This document shows positions 1-8,757 of a stretch of 38,649 nt of DNA, piece after piece. The DNA is taken from NCBI GenBank assembly GCA_949498985.1, contig CATECQ010000018.1, positions 1 to 38,649 of the forward strand, given 5' to 3'. The DNA is from Glaciecola sp. HTCC2999. GTDB taxonomy: Bacteria > Pseudomonadota > Gammaproteobacteria > Enterobacterales > Alteromonadaceae. The notes below the pieces were generated by a model that saw only the letters and a program-made list of their open reading frames with translations, made no database searches and was not told the DNA's origin. Made by a program: the position numbers and the translations under genes. Numbering within the stretch: position 1 is the stretch's first letter; each line of letters opens with the position of its first letter.

Positions 1-143
1 GCTCGACCATTGAGAAATTTCTCAACTTTGTCATAGCTACGGTTATATGCCGTGACTGTAAAGCCTTTAGAAGCCATATTCAGAATGAGATTTTCACCCA
101 TAACGGCTAAGCCAACTAAACCAATATCTGATAATTCTTTCAT
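1..143 (-). CDS. gnd: 6-phosphogluconate dehydrogenase, 5' end only
   Basis: The reverse strand encodes the first 47 residues of a protein that starts MKELSDIGLVGLAVMGENL and continues with an NMASKGF and AYNRS stretch. This is the N-terminal Rossmann NADP-binding region of decarboxylating 6-phosphogluconate dehydrogenase (pentose phosphate pathway, cytosol): the GLAVMGENL motif and the NRS turn are hallmarks of the family. The start ATG (141-143) is preceded by an AGGG Shine-Dalgarno element. The rest of the gene lies outside the window to the left, so integrity and catalytic residues cannot be judged. Confidence 0.9.
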   Translation of the reverse strand, partial: MKELSDIGLVGLAVMGENLILNMASKGFTVTAYNRSYDKVEKFLNGR

Positions 144-406
144 GTGTCGCCCTAAATCAAAATAGTACGTATATGATACTTTTTTTACTTACATAATGCT
201 ATTGTCTATATAGATTGCGTAATAAAAGTACACTTCATGTCTAGCTTATTTGAAGACGCATTTACTCAGTAAAATCTGTCTTACCCGGCCTAACCATTCT
301 ATTTTTTAGGTTAATTACATTCATTTATTTATCTTTATTTCGATAAAATAAGACACTATGATTATTTCAAATACTTAGTCCTTAAACAGAAATTTGGAAA
401 TCGCAT

Positions 407-994
407 ATGAAACATATCTTAGTCATCAACTCATCATTAAATCTAGAGAGTAGTCATTCAACACTATTAGCGAATCAATTGGCACACCATTTAAGCGAAA
501 AATATCAGGCGTCTATTAATTCACAAGATTTATCAACGCATGATCTGCCTCACTTAACTCAATTTGAAATGAATGCATGGATGACAGATCCCAGTGAACG
601 CACATCTGAACAACAAGCCTTATGTGAGATTTCAGATACCTATATTGGACAAATAAAACGTGCAGACACCATCGTAATCGGAATGCCGATGTACAATTTT
701 GGGGTGCCCTCAACGTTTAAAGCCTGGGTCGACCGAATTGCTCGAGCGGGTATCACGTTTCAATACACACCAGAAGGTCCAAAAGGCCTCTTACAAAATA
801 AAAAGGTCATTGTTGTTGCAGCACGAGGAGGTATGTATCAAGGAACTCCAAAGGATACCCAAACCTCTTATTTAAAAGATTTTTTTGGATTTATAGGGTT
901 GACCGATGTCGATTTTATCTATGCTGAAGGACTGGCCATGTCAGATAAAGAAACGAGCATAGCAGCCGCGCAAGCTAAGATTCAACAATATTAA
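407..994 (+). CDS. azoR: FMN-dependent NADH-azoreductase
   Basis: This 195-residue flavodoxin-fold protein matches AzoR along its length. The N-terminal beta strand and phosphate loop read HILVINSSLN, the flavin-binding segment is GMPMYNFGVPSTFKAW (about residues 92-107), and the C-terminal half has AARGGMYQGTP and GFIGLTDVDFIYAEGLAMS. The family reduces quinones and azo compounds with NADH in two-electron steps, as a cytosolic dimer; protection against thiol or quinone stress is the usual physiological role. The ATG at 407 has a GGAAA ribosome-binding site 7 bases upstream. It is a single gene, divergent from gnd, with a 263-base spacer in which I see no distinctive site. Confidence 0.93.
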   Translation: MKHILVINSSLNLESSHSTLLANQLAHHLSEKYQASINSQDLSTHDLPHLTQFEMNAWMTDPSERTSEQQALCEISDTYIGQIKRADTIVIGMPMYNFGVPSTFKAWVDRIARAGITFQYTPEGPKGLLQNKKVIVVAARGGMYQGTPKDTQTSYLKDFFGFIGLTDVDFIYAEGLAMSDKETSIAAAQAKIQQY

Positions 995-1030
995 TCCCAT
1001 TAATGTTTCCAGTAAAATCAAGTTAAAAAA

Positions 1031-1051
1031 AACCCCGCAAATCGCGGGGTT
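1031..1051 (-). terminator. GC-rich hairpin with the T-run on the minus strand
   Basis: AACCCCGC (1031-1038) pairs with GCGGGGTT (1044-1051) around a 5-base loop. The run of eight A before the stem gives an uninterrupted U-tract only for transcripts read on the minus strand; on the plus strand the stem is followed by AACTTT. It may stop azoR transcription weakly, but its best orientation faces the opposite way, although no minus-strand gene lies immediately upstream. Confidence 0.65.
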
Positions 1052-1198
1052 AACTTTACATAGGAACACACTATAAAACACATACACTTTAATAGAGTGA
1101 CCCTTTTCCTTTTAGTTCAAATTAATTTGAAATTAATCGAAGTAGTGAATTAATCCGTATTAAATATTATATTATGTAATGAAAATAATAGACTGACT

Positions 1199-1381
1199 AT
1201 GCCAAAACGTACTTCATTATTAGATGCACAAGAGGTTGAATATGCCAATGACCTCGATAATATCGTATCCGATAAACGTGCTGGATGGCGCGCTAATGCA
1301 GCCAAAGCAAGACGTCGCCAGCGTCGTTATAAACGAATGTTAACGACCGAGTTACTCATCCAAGCCAAACACGAACAATAA
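1199..1381 (+). CDS. Small basic hypothetical protein (60 aa)
   Basis: The reading frame gives a 60-residue, strongly basic protein with an Arg/Lys/Ala-rich centre (RANAAKARRRQRRYKRM, about residues 30-46) that should be helical. The N-terminal half is acidic (EVEYANDLDNI). No known domain is recognised. Basic helix proteins of this size can bind nucleic acid, but that is a guess. There is no strong ribosome-binding site before the ATG. It is the first of three plus-strand genes (this, an HNH-like protein, a MAPEG protein) read towards glmS. Confidence 0.5.
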   Translation: MPKRTSLLDAQEVEYANDLDNIVSDKRAGWRANAAKARRRQRRYKRMLTTELLIQAKHEQ

Positions 1382-1442
1382 ATGATGAGCGACTTTATGA
1401 AAGATATATCACTCTTGTTCGTTCTATGTGTATTTATATAAG

Positions 1443-1751
1443 ATGTCATACGATCTCCCACCCAGACGCAAGCGATATGGAATCTGCTCTTTATGTCACC
1501 GCACGACCGCATTGACTTTTCATCACCTGATCCCAAAAAAAATGCACCGGCGTAGTCATTTTAAAAAACACTACACCAAGAGCGAATTAGCCGCTGGCAT
1601 CAATATTTGTCGCAAGTGTCATGATGGGATCCATAAAACTTATACTGAAATGGAATTAGCAAAACAGTTAAATACGTTACAACTGCTCTGTTCTGATGAT
1701 AAGCTCGGTACGTATTTTGCCTGGGTCGCCAAGCAAAAAATTCATTCTTAG
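1443..1751 (+). CDS. Small HNH-type zinc-binding protein
   Basis: This 102-residue protein has the layout of a small HNH nuclease-like protein: a CxxC pair (C15, C18), a double His in LTFHHLIPKK (H27-H28), and a second CxxCH (C56, C59, H60) followed by H64 in CRKCHDGIH. The cysteines should bind a structural zinc and the HH/H residues form the putative beta-beta-alpha-metal site. A GTG at 1428 would add five residues (VYLYK), but the protein from MSYDLPPRRK looks natural and neither site has a good Shine-Dalgarno element, so the start is uncertain. Similar proteins are widespread as single chromosomal genes of unknown role; no restriction or phage gene is adjacent. Confidence 0.75.
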   Translation: MSYDLPPRRKRYGICSLCHRTTALTFHHLIPKKMHRRSHFKKHYTKSELAAGINICRKCHDGIHKTYTEMELAKQLNTLQLLCSDDKLGTYFAWVAKQKIHS

Positions 1752-1782
1752 CTAAACGGCATGTAATAAGGAAAAACCAGTT

Positions 1783-2214
1783 ATGACTAGCAATTCTCTC
1801 ATTCTCATCCCGATGCTCTTACTCATTGCATGGTCCATGTTCATGTGGATATGGATGTATGCGACCCGAATCCCCGCTATTCAAGCCGTTAATATGAAGT
1901 TAGATCCCGAAGCACCAAATGGCCAACAAATGTCTAGCTTACCTGCAAAAGTTCGTTGGAAAGCGGATAATTACACCCATTTAATGGAGCAACCTACGAT
2001 CTTTTATGCCCTGATTGTGACATGTGTACTTTTAGGGGAGGTCAACGATATGAATATATATTTAGCATGGGCGTATGTGTTACTCAGAATCATACATAGT
2101 TTGGTACAAGCACTCGTGAATATTATCGAACTAAGGTTTGCAATATTTGTGTTCTCAAATATCCCGTTATTTTGGTTAACATTGAATAATTTGACGACGG
2201 TTATAATATTTTAA
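1783..2214 (+). CDS. MAPEG-family membrane protein
   Basis: A 143-residue integral membrane protein with about four predicted helices (roughly residues 6-28, 70-88, 91-113 and 121-142). The middle region contains the MAPEG signature: RIPAIQ, an RWKADNYTHLMEQPTIFYA stretch and YVLLRIIHSLVQ, resembling the glutathione-binding loop regions of microsomal glutathione transferase relatives. Substrate is unknown for bacterial members of this subgroup. The ATG has an AAGGA site at good spacing. The stop codon is embedded in the hairpin at 2192-2223, and the gene converges on glmS. Confidence 0.85.
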   Translation: MTSNSLILIPMLLLIAWSMFMWIWMYATRIPAIQAVNMKLDPEAPNGQQMSSLPAKVRWKADNYTHLMEQPTIFYALIVTCVLLGEVNDMNIYLAWAYVLLRIIHSLVQALVNIIELRFAIFVFSNIPLFWLTLNNLTTVIIF

Positions 2215-2223
2215 CCGTCATCA
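2192..2223. terminator. Hairpin between convergent MAPEG gene and glmS
   Basis: TGACGACGGTTA (2192-2203) pairs with TAACCGTCATCA (2212-2223) with one mismatch and an 8-base loop. It overlaps the stop codon of the MAPEG gene and lies 30 bases beyond the glmS stop. Neither side has a long T-run, so it is a plausible shared, moderately efficient terminator for the two convergent units. Confidence 0.5.
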
Positions 2224-2252
2224 ACATGTTTTCAGTATTGATATTACGAAAC

Positions 2253-4085
2253 TTACTCTACTGTGACTGACTTCGCCAAATTTCGAGGCTGATCAACATC
2301 GGTACCCTTGATTAATGCAACATAATAAGAAAGTAGCTGCAATGGGATCGTGTAGATGATCGGGGCGACTGATTCAGCACAATGCGGTACATTAATAACA
2401 CGCATCGTTTCATCCGATTCAAAAGCCGCATCTTTGTCGGCAAACACATACATAATACCGCCTCGGGCGCGAACTTCTTCGACATTTGACTTTAATTTTT
2501 CGAGTAATTCATTGTTCGGCGCAACGACGATGACAGGCATTTCATCGTCAATCAAAGCTAATGGACCGTGCTTTAACTCACCTGATGCATATGCTTCTGC
2601 GTGAATATATGAAATTTCCTTGAGCTTTAATGCCCCTTCCATTGCGATCGGGTATTGCTCACCACGACCTAAAAATAGCGAATGATGTTTATCTGCAAAT
2701 TCTTCGGCTAAATCTTCAATCTCAGCGGCTAGAGCAAGTGTCTCTTCTAACTTTGATGGTAAACTTTGCAATCCATTTAAGATATCATCACGCACTTCAT
2801 CACTCATGCCATTATATTGGCCTAATGCTAATGTAAGCATCAAAAACGCACCCAATTGAGTCGTAAAGGCTTTGGTTGATGCCACACCAATTTCAGCTCC
2901 CGCTTTTGTCATAAATGCCATATCGGATTCACGTACTAATGACGAACCGGCAACATTACAAATGGTCAAGCTTGACATGTAACCTAGCTCTTGTGCTAGA
3001 CGCAAAGCTGCTAAAGTATCTGCTGTTTCGCCTGATTGCGAAATTGTGACCAATAAACTATTCGGATGCACCACTGATTTGCGATATCTAAATTCAGAAG
3101 CAATCTCGACATTACACGATACATTAGCGTATTGTTCTAGCCAATAACGCGCCGTCATACCAGCGTGATATGACGTACCACAAGCAATAATTTGTACATG
3201 TTTAACATCTTTTAATAACGTTTCAGCATTTTCACCAAAGATATCCGGCGTCAAACCTTCTAAACTAACCCGTCCAGCTAATGCGTTTCTCACGACTGTT
3301 GGCTGTTCGTAAATTTCCTTGAGCATATAATGACGATATCCGGCTTTATCTCCAGCATCATGCTCGACTGTAGATTCAACAACATCACGCACTACTGGAT
3401 GACCGTTAACATCAAAAATATTGACTTCACGACGGGTAATTTCAGCCACATCCCCTTCTTCAAGGAAAATAAAACGGCGTGTCACTGGCAATAATGCCAT
3501 TTGATCAGAAGCAATAAAGTTTTCACCTACCCCTAGCCCGATAACTAATGGACTACCAGAGCGTGCGACAATCACGCGTGACGGATCTTCTCGATCCATA
3601 ATGACTGTACCATAGGCACCTGAGAACTTGGTTACCGCTTCTTGCACGGCAGCGAGTAATGTATCATTTGTTTCCAACAAAGAATGCACCGTATGTGCAA
3701 TCGTCTCTGTATCAGTATCGGTACTAATCGTATAACCTTTGTCAGTGAGTTCTTTGCGTAGATCAGCAAAGTTTTCAATTATCCCGTTATGCACGACAGC
3801 AATACGTTCAGAAGATGCATGCGGGTGGGCATTATTCTCGGTAACCCCTCCATGAGTTGCCCAACGAGTATGTGCAATTCCGGTTGAACCTACGCCATTA
3901 TCAGCAGTTATAGCATCAGCCAAAGCTTGTACCTTACCAGTGCGGCGGACACGCGAAAACTCACCTTGCGCCGTTAGTAAAGCGACACCCGCAGAATCGT
4001 ATCCCCGATACTCAAGACGCTTTAAGCCTTCTATTAAAATTTCTACTACATTACGCTCAGCTACCGCGCCAACAATTCCACACAT
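2253..4085 (-). CDS. glmS: Glutamine--fructose-6-phosphate aminotransferase (isomerizing)
   Basis: GlmS makes glucosamine-6-phosphate from fructose-6-phosphate and glutamine, the first committed step to UDP-GlcNAc for peptidoglycan and LPS. The true start is the ATG at 4083-4085 giving [13 protein letters not shown]: Cys2 becomes the N-terminal nucleophile of the glutaminase domain, and an AAGGAG site lies 8 bases before it; the longer upstream reading frame must be ignored. The product is 610 residues, the usual length. The glutaminase domain (1 to about 240, with HTRWATHG) is followed by two SIS sugar-isomerase domains ([24 protein letters not shown]) and the C-terminal [11 protein letters not shown] tail. 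The start lies 2 bases after the stop of the DeoR-type gene, whose end contains the glmS ribosome-binding site, so translation is probably coupled. Confidence 0.97.
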   Translation of the reverse strand: MCGIVGAVAERNVVEILIEGLKRLEYRGYDSAGVALLTAQGEFSRVRRTGKVQALADAITADNGVGSTGIAHTRWATHGGVTENNAHPHASSERIAVVHNGIIENFADLRKELTDKGYTISTDTDTETIAHTVHSLLETNDTLLAAVQEAVTKFSGAYGTVIMDREDPSRVIVARSGSPLVIGLGVGENFIASDQMALLPVTRRFIFLEEGDVAEITRREVNIFDVNGHPVVRDVVESTVEHDAGDKAGYRHYMLKEIYEQPTVVRNALAGRVSLEGLTPDIFGENAETLLKDVKHVQIIACGTSYHAGMTARYWLEQYANVSCNVEIASEFRYRKSVVHPNSLLVTISQSGETADTLAALRLAQELGYMSSLTICNVAGSSLVRESDMAFMTKAGAEIGVASTKAFTTQLGAFLMLTLALGQYNGMSDEVRDDILNGLQSLPSKLEETLALAAEIEDLAEEFADKHHSLFLGRGEQYPIAMEGALKLKEISYIHAEAYASGELKHGPLALIDDEMPVIVVAPNNELLEKLKSNVEEVRARGGIMYVFADKDAAFESDETMRVINVPHCAESVAPIIYTIPLQLLSYYVALIKGTDVDQPRNLAKSVTVE

Positions 4086-4087
4086 AC

Positions 4088-4882
4088 TTAATTCTCCTTG
4101 ATAGGCGTACAATTTACTTGCACCCCATATTGCTGTATTTGATGCTTTGCATCATCACTTAATAGGTTATCGGTCACTAACGTGGAAACCTTTGACCACG
4201 ATAGTTCTATATTTGGCATTTTTTTAAATAATTTATCAGATTGTGCTAAAACAATGGTCTTTTGAGCAGAGTCACTCATCACTTGACTGAGTTTAGTCAG
4301 CTCATGAAATGTCGTAGTCCCTTTATTCAAATCCAATCCGGATGCGCCCACAAAAGCCATCTCAAAATTATATGATTGGATCATTTTCTCTGACATTTGT
4401 CCTTGAAAAGATTGAGATAATGGATCCCATGTACCACCACTCATTAACACCGTCGCATTTTGACTGTTTTGGGTCAATGCATTGGCAATAGGCAAAGAAT
4501 TAGTCATCACAACTAAACCTTCGATTTTTTGTAAGAATGGAAGTAAATGAGCCGTCGTACTTCCACTATCTACGACAATTCGAGCCCCCGGATGAATCAA
4601 CTGCGCCGCTGCTGAGGCGATACTTCGTTTACACGGATTATCATCAATAATCGCCGGCTGAGATAACGCATAAACACGTTCAGGCATCTCTTTAATAACG
4701 GCTCCGCCATGAGTACGAATAAGTACACCTTGATTCTCTAAAGCAGCTAAATACTTTCGAATCGAAACCTCAGATACATTTAAATCTTTTGACAACCGCC
4801 CAACAGTCACCTTACCTGAACGAATAAGATGTTGTTTGATTGCATTAATATTGGCTTCTGTGTAAGCGCTAGGACGAGGCAT
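4088..4882 (-). CDS. DeoR-family transcriptional regulator of the glm operon
   Basis: This 264-residue protein has an N-terminal DeoR-type winged helix ([20 protein letters not shown], then the conserved IRTHGGAV wing) and a C-terminal sugar-phosphate sensing domain ([31 protein letters not shown], and a late VTDN strand). The ATG at 4880-4882 ([13 protein letters not shown]) is preferred; a TTG at 4927 would add 15 unusual residues. It sits between glmU and glmS, so control of amino-sugar synthesis by a hexosamine phosphate is the natural inference. Two copies of a GATGCATC palindrome lie just upstream (5001-5039) and may be its operator. Transcription is toward glmS. Confidence 0.9.
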   Translation of the reverse strand: MPRPSAYTEANINAIKQHLIRSGKVTVGRLSKDLNVSEVSIRKYLAALENQGVLIRTHGGAVIKEMPERVYALSQPAIIDDNPCKRSIASAAAQLIHPGARIVVDSGSTTAHLLPFLQKIEGLVVMTNSLPIANALTQNSQNATVLMSGGTWDPLSQSFQGQMSEKMIQSYNFEMAFVGASGLDLNKGTTTFHELTKLSQVMSDSAQKTIVLAQSDKLFKKMPNIELSWSKVSTLVTDNLLSDDAKHQIQQYGVQVNCTPIKEN

Positions 4883-5000
4883 AAGTAGTTTCGATGAATT
4901 CAGTAAGTTTCGAATTATAACTTTCAATCAAAAAAATACAATACTTATTATGTGACACTTTTTATCAAAAGGAGTATAAGGAGAGAAGCAATAAACACAC

Positions 5001-5039
5001 ACCGATGCATCGCGTGCCTTGAGGTTATGATGCATCGGT
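5001..5039. promoter_or_regulatory. Inverted repeat of a palindrome between glmU and the DeoR-type gene
   Basis: ACCGATGCATC (5001-5011) and GATGCATCGGT (5029-5039) form a perfect 11-bp inverted repeat around 17 bases. Each arm is itself almost a palindrome (CGATGCATCG at 5003-5012; TGATGCATCG at 5028-5037). There is no T-run on the minus strand after the stem, which argues against a plain terminator. It could be a two-site operator for the adjacent DeoR-type regulator, or an RNA hairpin at the end of the glmU message. Confidence 0.55.
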
Positions 5040-5051
5040 ATGTAGCATCGA

Positions 5052-6416
5052 TTATTTTTTAGTCGGACGTTCCCAACCATTAATTTGGCGTTGTTTTGCA
5101 CGTGCTATTGCTAGGCTATCATCATCGACGTCTTTAGTGACAACTGAACCGGCGCCAATTGTCGCCATCGTGCCGATCGTGACCGGTGCAACAAGTGAAC
5201 TATTTGAACCAATAAATGCATTAGCGCCAATGACCGTCGCTGACTTATTGACTCCATCATAATTACAGGTAATTGTACCAGCACCAATATTGGCATGCGC
5301 ACCTACCGTAGCATCACCTAAATAAGTTAAGTGGTTCGCTTTAGCCCCTTGACCTAATGTAGATTTTTTCATTTCTACAAAATTACCTACTTTTGCCTTT
5401 GTTTCTAGTACCGATCCTGGACGTAAACGGGCATAAGGACCGACTTGGCAGTCGTTACCCACTTGCGCTTCTTGGATAATAGAGTTCGCTTCAATGACTG
5501 CATTATCTGCAACTTGGCAGTTCTGTAAGAGGCAATTAGGACCAATTCTGACATTGCTCCCTAACGTGACCGTACCTTCAAAGACACAATTCACATCAAT
5601 GACCACATCATTGCCAACGGTTAAATCACCACGAACATCAAAGCGACTAGGATCTGCTAATGTAGCCCCCGCTAACATCGCATTTTGGGCTTGCTCGAGC
5701 TGGAACGCACGTTCTAGCTTAGCCAAATGGACTCGGTTATTAACTCCTTCTACTTCAACGGCCGATGCTGGTTGAGCAGAACGAATCGTTTTCCCGTCAT
5801 TGGCTGCCATAGCAATCACATCTGTTAAATAAAACTCACCCTGGGCATTATTATTTTCTAATTTGTCCAACCAGTTAAGTAAATCAGCGCCATTGAGGAT
5901 CATAACACCAGTATTAATTTCATTAATCTCACGCTGCGCATCTGACGCATCTTTATGTTCAACAATCGCCGTAATATTTTCCCCAGAAACATCACGAATG
6001 ATCCGTCCCATGCCAGTAGGATCATCCAAATTAACAGTTAATAACGCGACATCAGCAGTTTGTTTGACCTTTTGCAGCTGCGCGAGAGTGCCTGCTTTGA
6101 TCAATGGTGCATCTCCGACAAGCACTAACACATCATCTTGTGGCTGAATATATGGGATGGCTTGCTTGACAGCATGGCCGGTGCCTAATTGCTCTGCTTG
6201 TAAACACCAATTGAGGTTATTTTCTTGAATGGTTTGTTGGAGTAAATCCGCACCATGACCATAGATTAGGTTAATCGCATCGGCACCTAATTCGTTTACC
6301 GTATTAATAATACGCTGTACCATTGGTATGCCACCGATAGGATGAAGTACTTTGGGAAGTGCAGATTGCATTCTTGTGCCTTTTCCTGCAGCAAGAATTA
6401 CGACAGATAATGCCAT
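5052..6416 (-). CDS. glmU: Bifunctional UDP-N-acetylglucosamine pyrophosphorylase / glucosamine-1-phosphate N-acetyltransferase
   Basis: GlmU acetylates GlcN-1-P and then couples it to UTP, giving UDP-GlcNAc. The 454-residue product begins MALSVVILAAGKGTRM, the nucleotidyltransferase signature (LAAGxGTRMxS, then LPKVLHPIGG), with LQAEQLGTGHAV and LVGDAPLI following. After about residue 230 comes the left-handed beta-helix of hexapeptide repeats with RLRPGS, VGNFVEMKKS and TCNYDG, the acetyl-CoA site. The ATG at 6414-6416 is preceded by AAAGGAC; the upstream extension MPSFYSKDSI is not needed. It is first in the glmU-regulator-glmS run. Unlike in enterics, no ATP synthase genes lie next to it; a transporter gene is upstream on the same strand. 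Confidence 0.97.
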   Translation of the reverse strand: MALSVVILAAGKGTRMQSALPKVLHPIGGIPMVQRIINTVNELGADAINLIYGHGADLLQQTIQENNLNWCLQAEQLGTGHAVKQAIPYIQPQDDVLVLVGDAPLIKAGTLAQLQKVKQTADVALLTVNLDDPTGMGRIIRDVSGENITAIVEHKDASDAQREINEINTGVMILNGADLLNWLDKLENNNAQGEFYLTDVIAMAANDGKTIRSAQPASAVEVEGVNNRVHLAKLERAFQLEQAQNAMLAGATLADPSRFDVRGDLTVGNDVVIDVNCVFEGTVTLGSNVRIGPNCLLQNCQVADNAVIEANSIIQEAQVGNDCQVGPYARLRPGSVLETKAKVGNFVEMKKSTLGQGAKANHLTYLGDATVGAHANIGAGTITCNYDGVNKSATVIGANAFIGSNSSLVAPVTIGTMATIGAGSVVTKDVDDDSLAIARAKQRQINGWERPTKK

Positions 6417-6539
6417 AATTGAGTCCTTTGAATAGAATGATGGCAAGAATATACCAAAAACAATCCACCTAGGCTATGGCTTTTCTCCTTCTAAATACCA
6501 AGGCAAAAGCTTACAAATAAGTGATTTATGCAAACACAT

Positions 6540-7436
6540 TTATGCTTTTAATTTAGTTTTAGATAGAGCACCAGAGGTTAACCCTATTCCCAGCAGAATC
6601 GTCAAACCACCGGCAATCATATAGCTTGATATCGTTTCTTGGAGAATCAAGGCCCCCCAAATTAAACCAAATAGAGGCACTAAATAGCCAACATATATGG
6701 CTTTTGATGCACCAATATTAACAATTAATCGAAAATACATCATGTAAGCAATCCCTGTGCACACCACCGCTAAAAAACCAACAGCTAACCAACTTTCCAG
6801 ACCAGGCGAACCTGGCATAGGGACATATAAAGCTAACGGTAATAACACCAATGCCGATATGGCTTGAGAGCCTGCAGCTATCGCAAGAGGTTTCGCTTGA
6901 GATAAATGCTGTTTAATATAACAAATTGCATAACCATAACCGAAGGTAGCTCCTAGACAGGCTAACACGGGTAGTAGACTGATTCCCTGGAAATTCAGAG
7001 TCTCGTAACTGATGAGGTACACACCTATAAACCCACACACAAACCCCAATTTTGCTAAATGAGTCATAGATTCTTTTAGCCACAACCATGCTAATAAAGC
7101 ACCAAACATGGGCGCAGTGCCATTCAATAATGCCGTTAATGCTGATGGCAAATGCAATGAACCATACGTAAACAAACTAAAGGGAATCGCAGTATTGGTA
7201 AGTGCCACCACCAAAATAGGTTTAGCAAAAATGCGGATATCGCCTAATTGCTGTTTGGCGATCACAAAAGGTAACAACACTAATGTTGCTAACAATGCTC
7301 TTAATTCAACTACTGCCCAAATCCCAAATTCAGGAGCAGTTATGCGCATCAACATAAATGATGAACCCCAAATAGCGCCGAGTAAGAGTAACTCGATTAA
7401 ATATTTAATTGGCAAGCCTGAACTCTCCGTTTTCAT
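6540..7436 (-). CDS. EamA/DMT-family transporter
   Basis: A 298-residue inner-membrane protein with about ten hydrophobic helices in two EamA repeats (first repeat from LGAIWGSSFMLMRI, second from LACLGATFGYGYAICY to the end). Members are drug/metabolite exporters, often for amino acids or purines; substrate cannot be predicted. The start ATG (7434-7436) lies inside the 3' end of ogt, overlapping it by 32 bases, with no strong ribosome-binding site, which suggests translation coupled to ogt. It is the last gene of the speA-alkA-ogt-eamA run. Confidence 0.88.
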   Translation of the reverse strand: MKTESSGLPIKYLIELLLLGAIWGSSFMLMRITAPEFGIWAVVELRALLATLVLLPFVIAKQQLGDIRIFAKPILVVALTNTAIPFSLFTYGSLHLPSALTALLNGTAPMFGALLAWLWLKESMTHLAKLGFVCGFIGVYLISYETLNFQGISLLPVLACLGATFGYGYAICYIKQHLSQAKPLAIAAGSQAISALVLLPLALYVPMPGSPGLESWLAVGFLAVVCTGIAYMMYFRLIVNIGASKAIYVGYLVPLFGLIWGALILQETISSYMIAGGLTILLGIGLTSGALSKTKLKA

Positions 7437-7887
7437 GAGCTAGGAGCCATGCTTTTTTATCTAACCCACCGGCATAGCCTGTTAGGTGTTTATTTTTGCC
7501 AATGACCCGGTGACAGGGCACGATAATCCCCAAAGGATTCTTACTGTTGGCCATGCCAACAGCGCGAGATGCAGTGGGTTGCCCCAAACGCTCAGCAATG
7601 TCGCCATAACTGCAAGTTTGACCAAAAGCAAGCGTCTGTAGTTGCGCCCACACGCGTTGCTGAAAATCGGTACCCACTGGTGCGAGTGGCACATCAAATG
7701 TCACCAGCGAACCCGAAAAATAAGCCGTTAACTGTTCTGCAGCACGTTGTGTGATAGTAGAAGGATTTTCCACTATCGGGATCTCGATATTGGCCATGTC
7801 ACTAAACCAAACATGGGTCAGCCCGAGAGCTGATGCATCAATAATCAGTGTACCCAGAGGGGTCGGTATGATTTGACGATACTTCAA
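7405..7887 (-). CDS. ogt: Methylated-DNA--protein-cysteine S-methyltransferase
   Basis: The 160-residue protein repairs O6-alkylguanine and O4-alkylthymine by transferring the alkyl group to its own cysteine. The active-site IVPCHRVIG is present (C125), with the helix-turn-helix SYGDIAERLGQPTASRAVGMANSKNP before it and GYAGGLDKKAWLL after it. It lacks a long Ada-type regulatory domain and has the size of Ogt. The start is TTG (7885-7887), set by an AGGAG site at 7897-7901; an ATG further upstream is out of frame and stops after three codons. Only 27 bases separate it from alkA, a second alkylation-repair gene. Confidence 0.93.
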   Translation of the reverse strand: MKYRQIIPTPLGTLIIDASALGLTHVWFSDMANIEIPIVENPSTITQRAAEQLTAYFSGSLVTFDVPLAPVGTDFQQRVWAQLQTLAFGQTCSYGDIAERLGQPTASRAVGMANSKNPLGIIVPCHRVIGKNKHLTGYAGGLDKKAWLLAHENGEFRLAN

Positions 7888-7896
7888 ACGGTCATA

Positions 7897-7901
7897 CTCC
7901 T
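7897..7901 (-). promoter_or_regulatory. Ribosome-binding site deciding the TTG start of ogt
   Basis: The minus strand reads AGGAG here, 9 bases before the TTG at 7885-7887. No in-frame ATG or GTG exists between the upstream in-frame stop (TAG) and this TTG, so initiation at TTG is essentially forced. Confidence 0.7.
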
Positions 7902-7914
7902 AACTTTAAGAGAT

Positions 7915-8757
7915 TCATGTATTAGCATGCTCCCAAAGCTGAATGCATACATAGCTACGCCACGGTTTCGCCTTTTGTGGTGATAAGTTAAAGCGAGCAA
8001 GTTGGTTTTTCACCACCAAATCATTATCCAAAAATATATCTGGATGAGAAATTCCTCGCATTAATACATAGTTCACCGTCCATGGACCGATACCTTTGAT
8101 ATTAATGAGTTCCTGAATACTATCCGCATCTGACAATGGCTTAGACTGGGCCACAATACTGGCGGCATTCAGTGTCGCTTGACGCGCTTTTGGCATGGGT
8201 AACTGAGAGGTATCACAATGCGCAATTTTTGCCGCTGTTGGAAAGTGTCGACATTCACTATCATCTTCAAGCAAACTCGCCGTCCATTGATTGAGGATCT
8301 TAACTGCGCCGTTAACACTGATTTGTTGACCGACAATCGACCGGATCAACGCTTCAAATGGGGACCAAGTAGCGGGTAAACGTAAACCAGGCGTCATTTG
8401 TGCCTGCGTAAATCCAGCATCAGATAACGCTTGAGCAATGACATCAGGCATTTGTTGAGCATCTAATACTCGAGCAATATTAGCCATCACAGCGTCTTTA
8501 CAAGCGATATTATGTAATGAGAGTTGAATCGCAAAGCGCTGCGCCTCGGGCTCGTAAGTGGCACAAAACCAACTCGATGGCACTACTTCATTCGGCGTAA
8601 TATTCAACCCACTTTCAAGGTAAAAATCTGTTTCATCAAAATAACGTGCATAATGATATTTGCCGCACTCTTCAACCCCTGACATGGCTCGACGTGTCAA
8701 AAAAGCACGTACCATAGACCAGTTATAAGGTTGCGTTACACTAAGAAAAGTCATCAT
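7915..8757 (-). CDS. alkA: DNA-3-methyladenine glycosylase II (AlkA type)
   Basis: This 280-residue protein has the AlkA N-terminal domain (SMVRAFLTRRAMSGVEEC) and a helix-hairpin-helix-GPD glycosylase domain: LIRSIVGQQISV (about 138-148), the hairpin INIKGIGPWTVNYVLMRG (218-235), and FLDNDLVV. D246 aligns with the catalytic Asp of E. coli AlkA. The enzyme excises alkylated bases such as 3-methyladenine. The start ATG overlaps the speA stop as ATGA (4 bases), so it is translationally coupled to arginine decarboxylase, an unexpected partner; ogt follows at once. Residue 2 is also Met and could be the true start. Confidence 0.92.
   Translation of the reverse strand: MMTFLSVTQPYNWSMVRAFLTRRAMSGVEECGKYHYARYFDETDFYLESGLNITPNEVVPSSWFCATYEPEAQRFAIQLSLHNIACKDAVMANIARVLDAQQMPDVIAQALSDAGFTQAQMTPGLRLPATWSPFEALIRSIVGQQISVNGAVKILNQWTASLLEDDSECRHFPTAAKIAHCDTSQLPMPKARQATLNAASIVAQSKPLSDADSIQELINIKGIGPWTVNYVLMRGISHPDIFLDNDLVVKNQLARFNLSPQKAKPWRSYVCIQLWEHANT

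Noticed and set aside
4083-4112. Upstream extension of glmS (MYAYQGELS)
   Set aside because: GlmS needs Cys directly after Met; the ATG at 4083-4085 has its own AAGGAG site, and the extension lies in the end of the regulator gene.
6480-6516. GCTTTT/AAAAGC hairpin between glmU and eamA as a terminator
   Set aside because: The six-base AT-rich stem with a long loop and no T-run is too weak to call.
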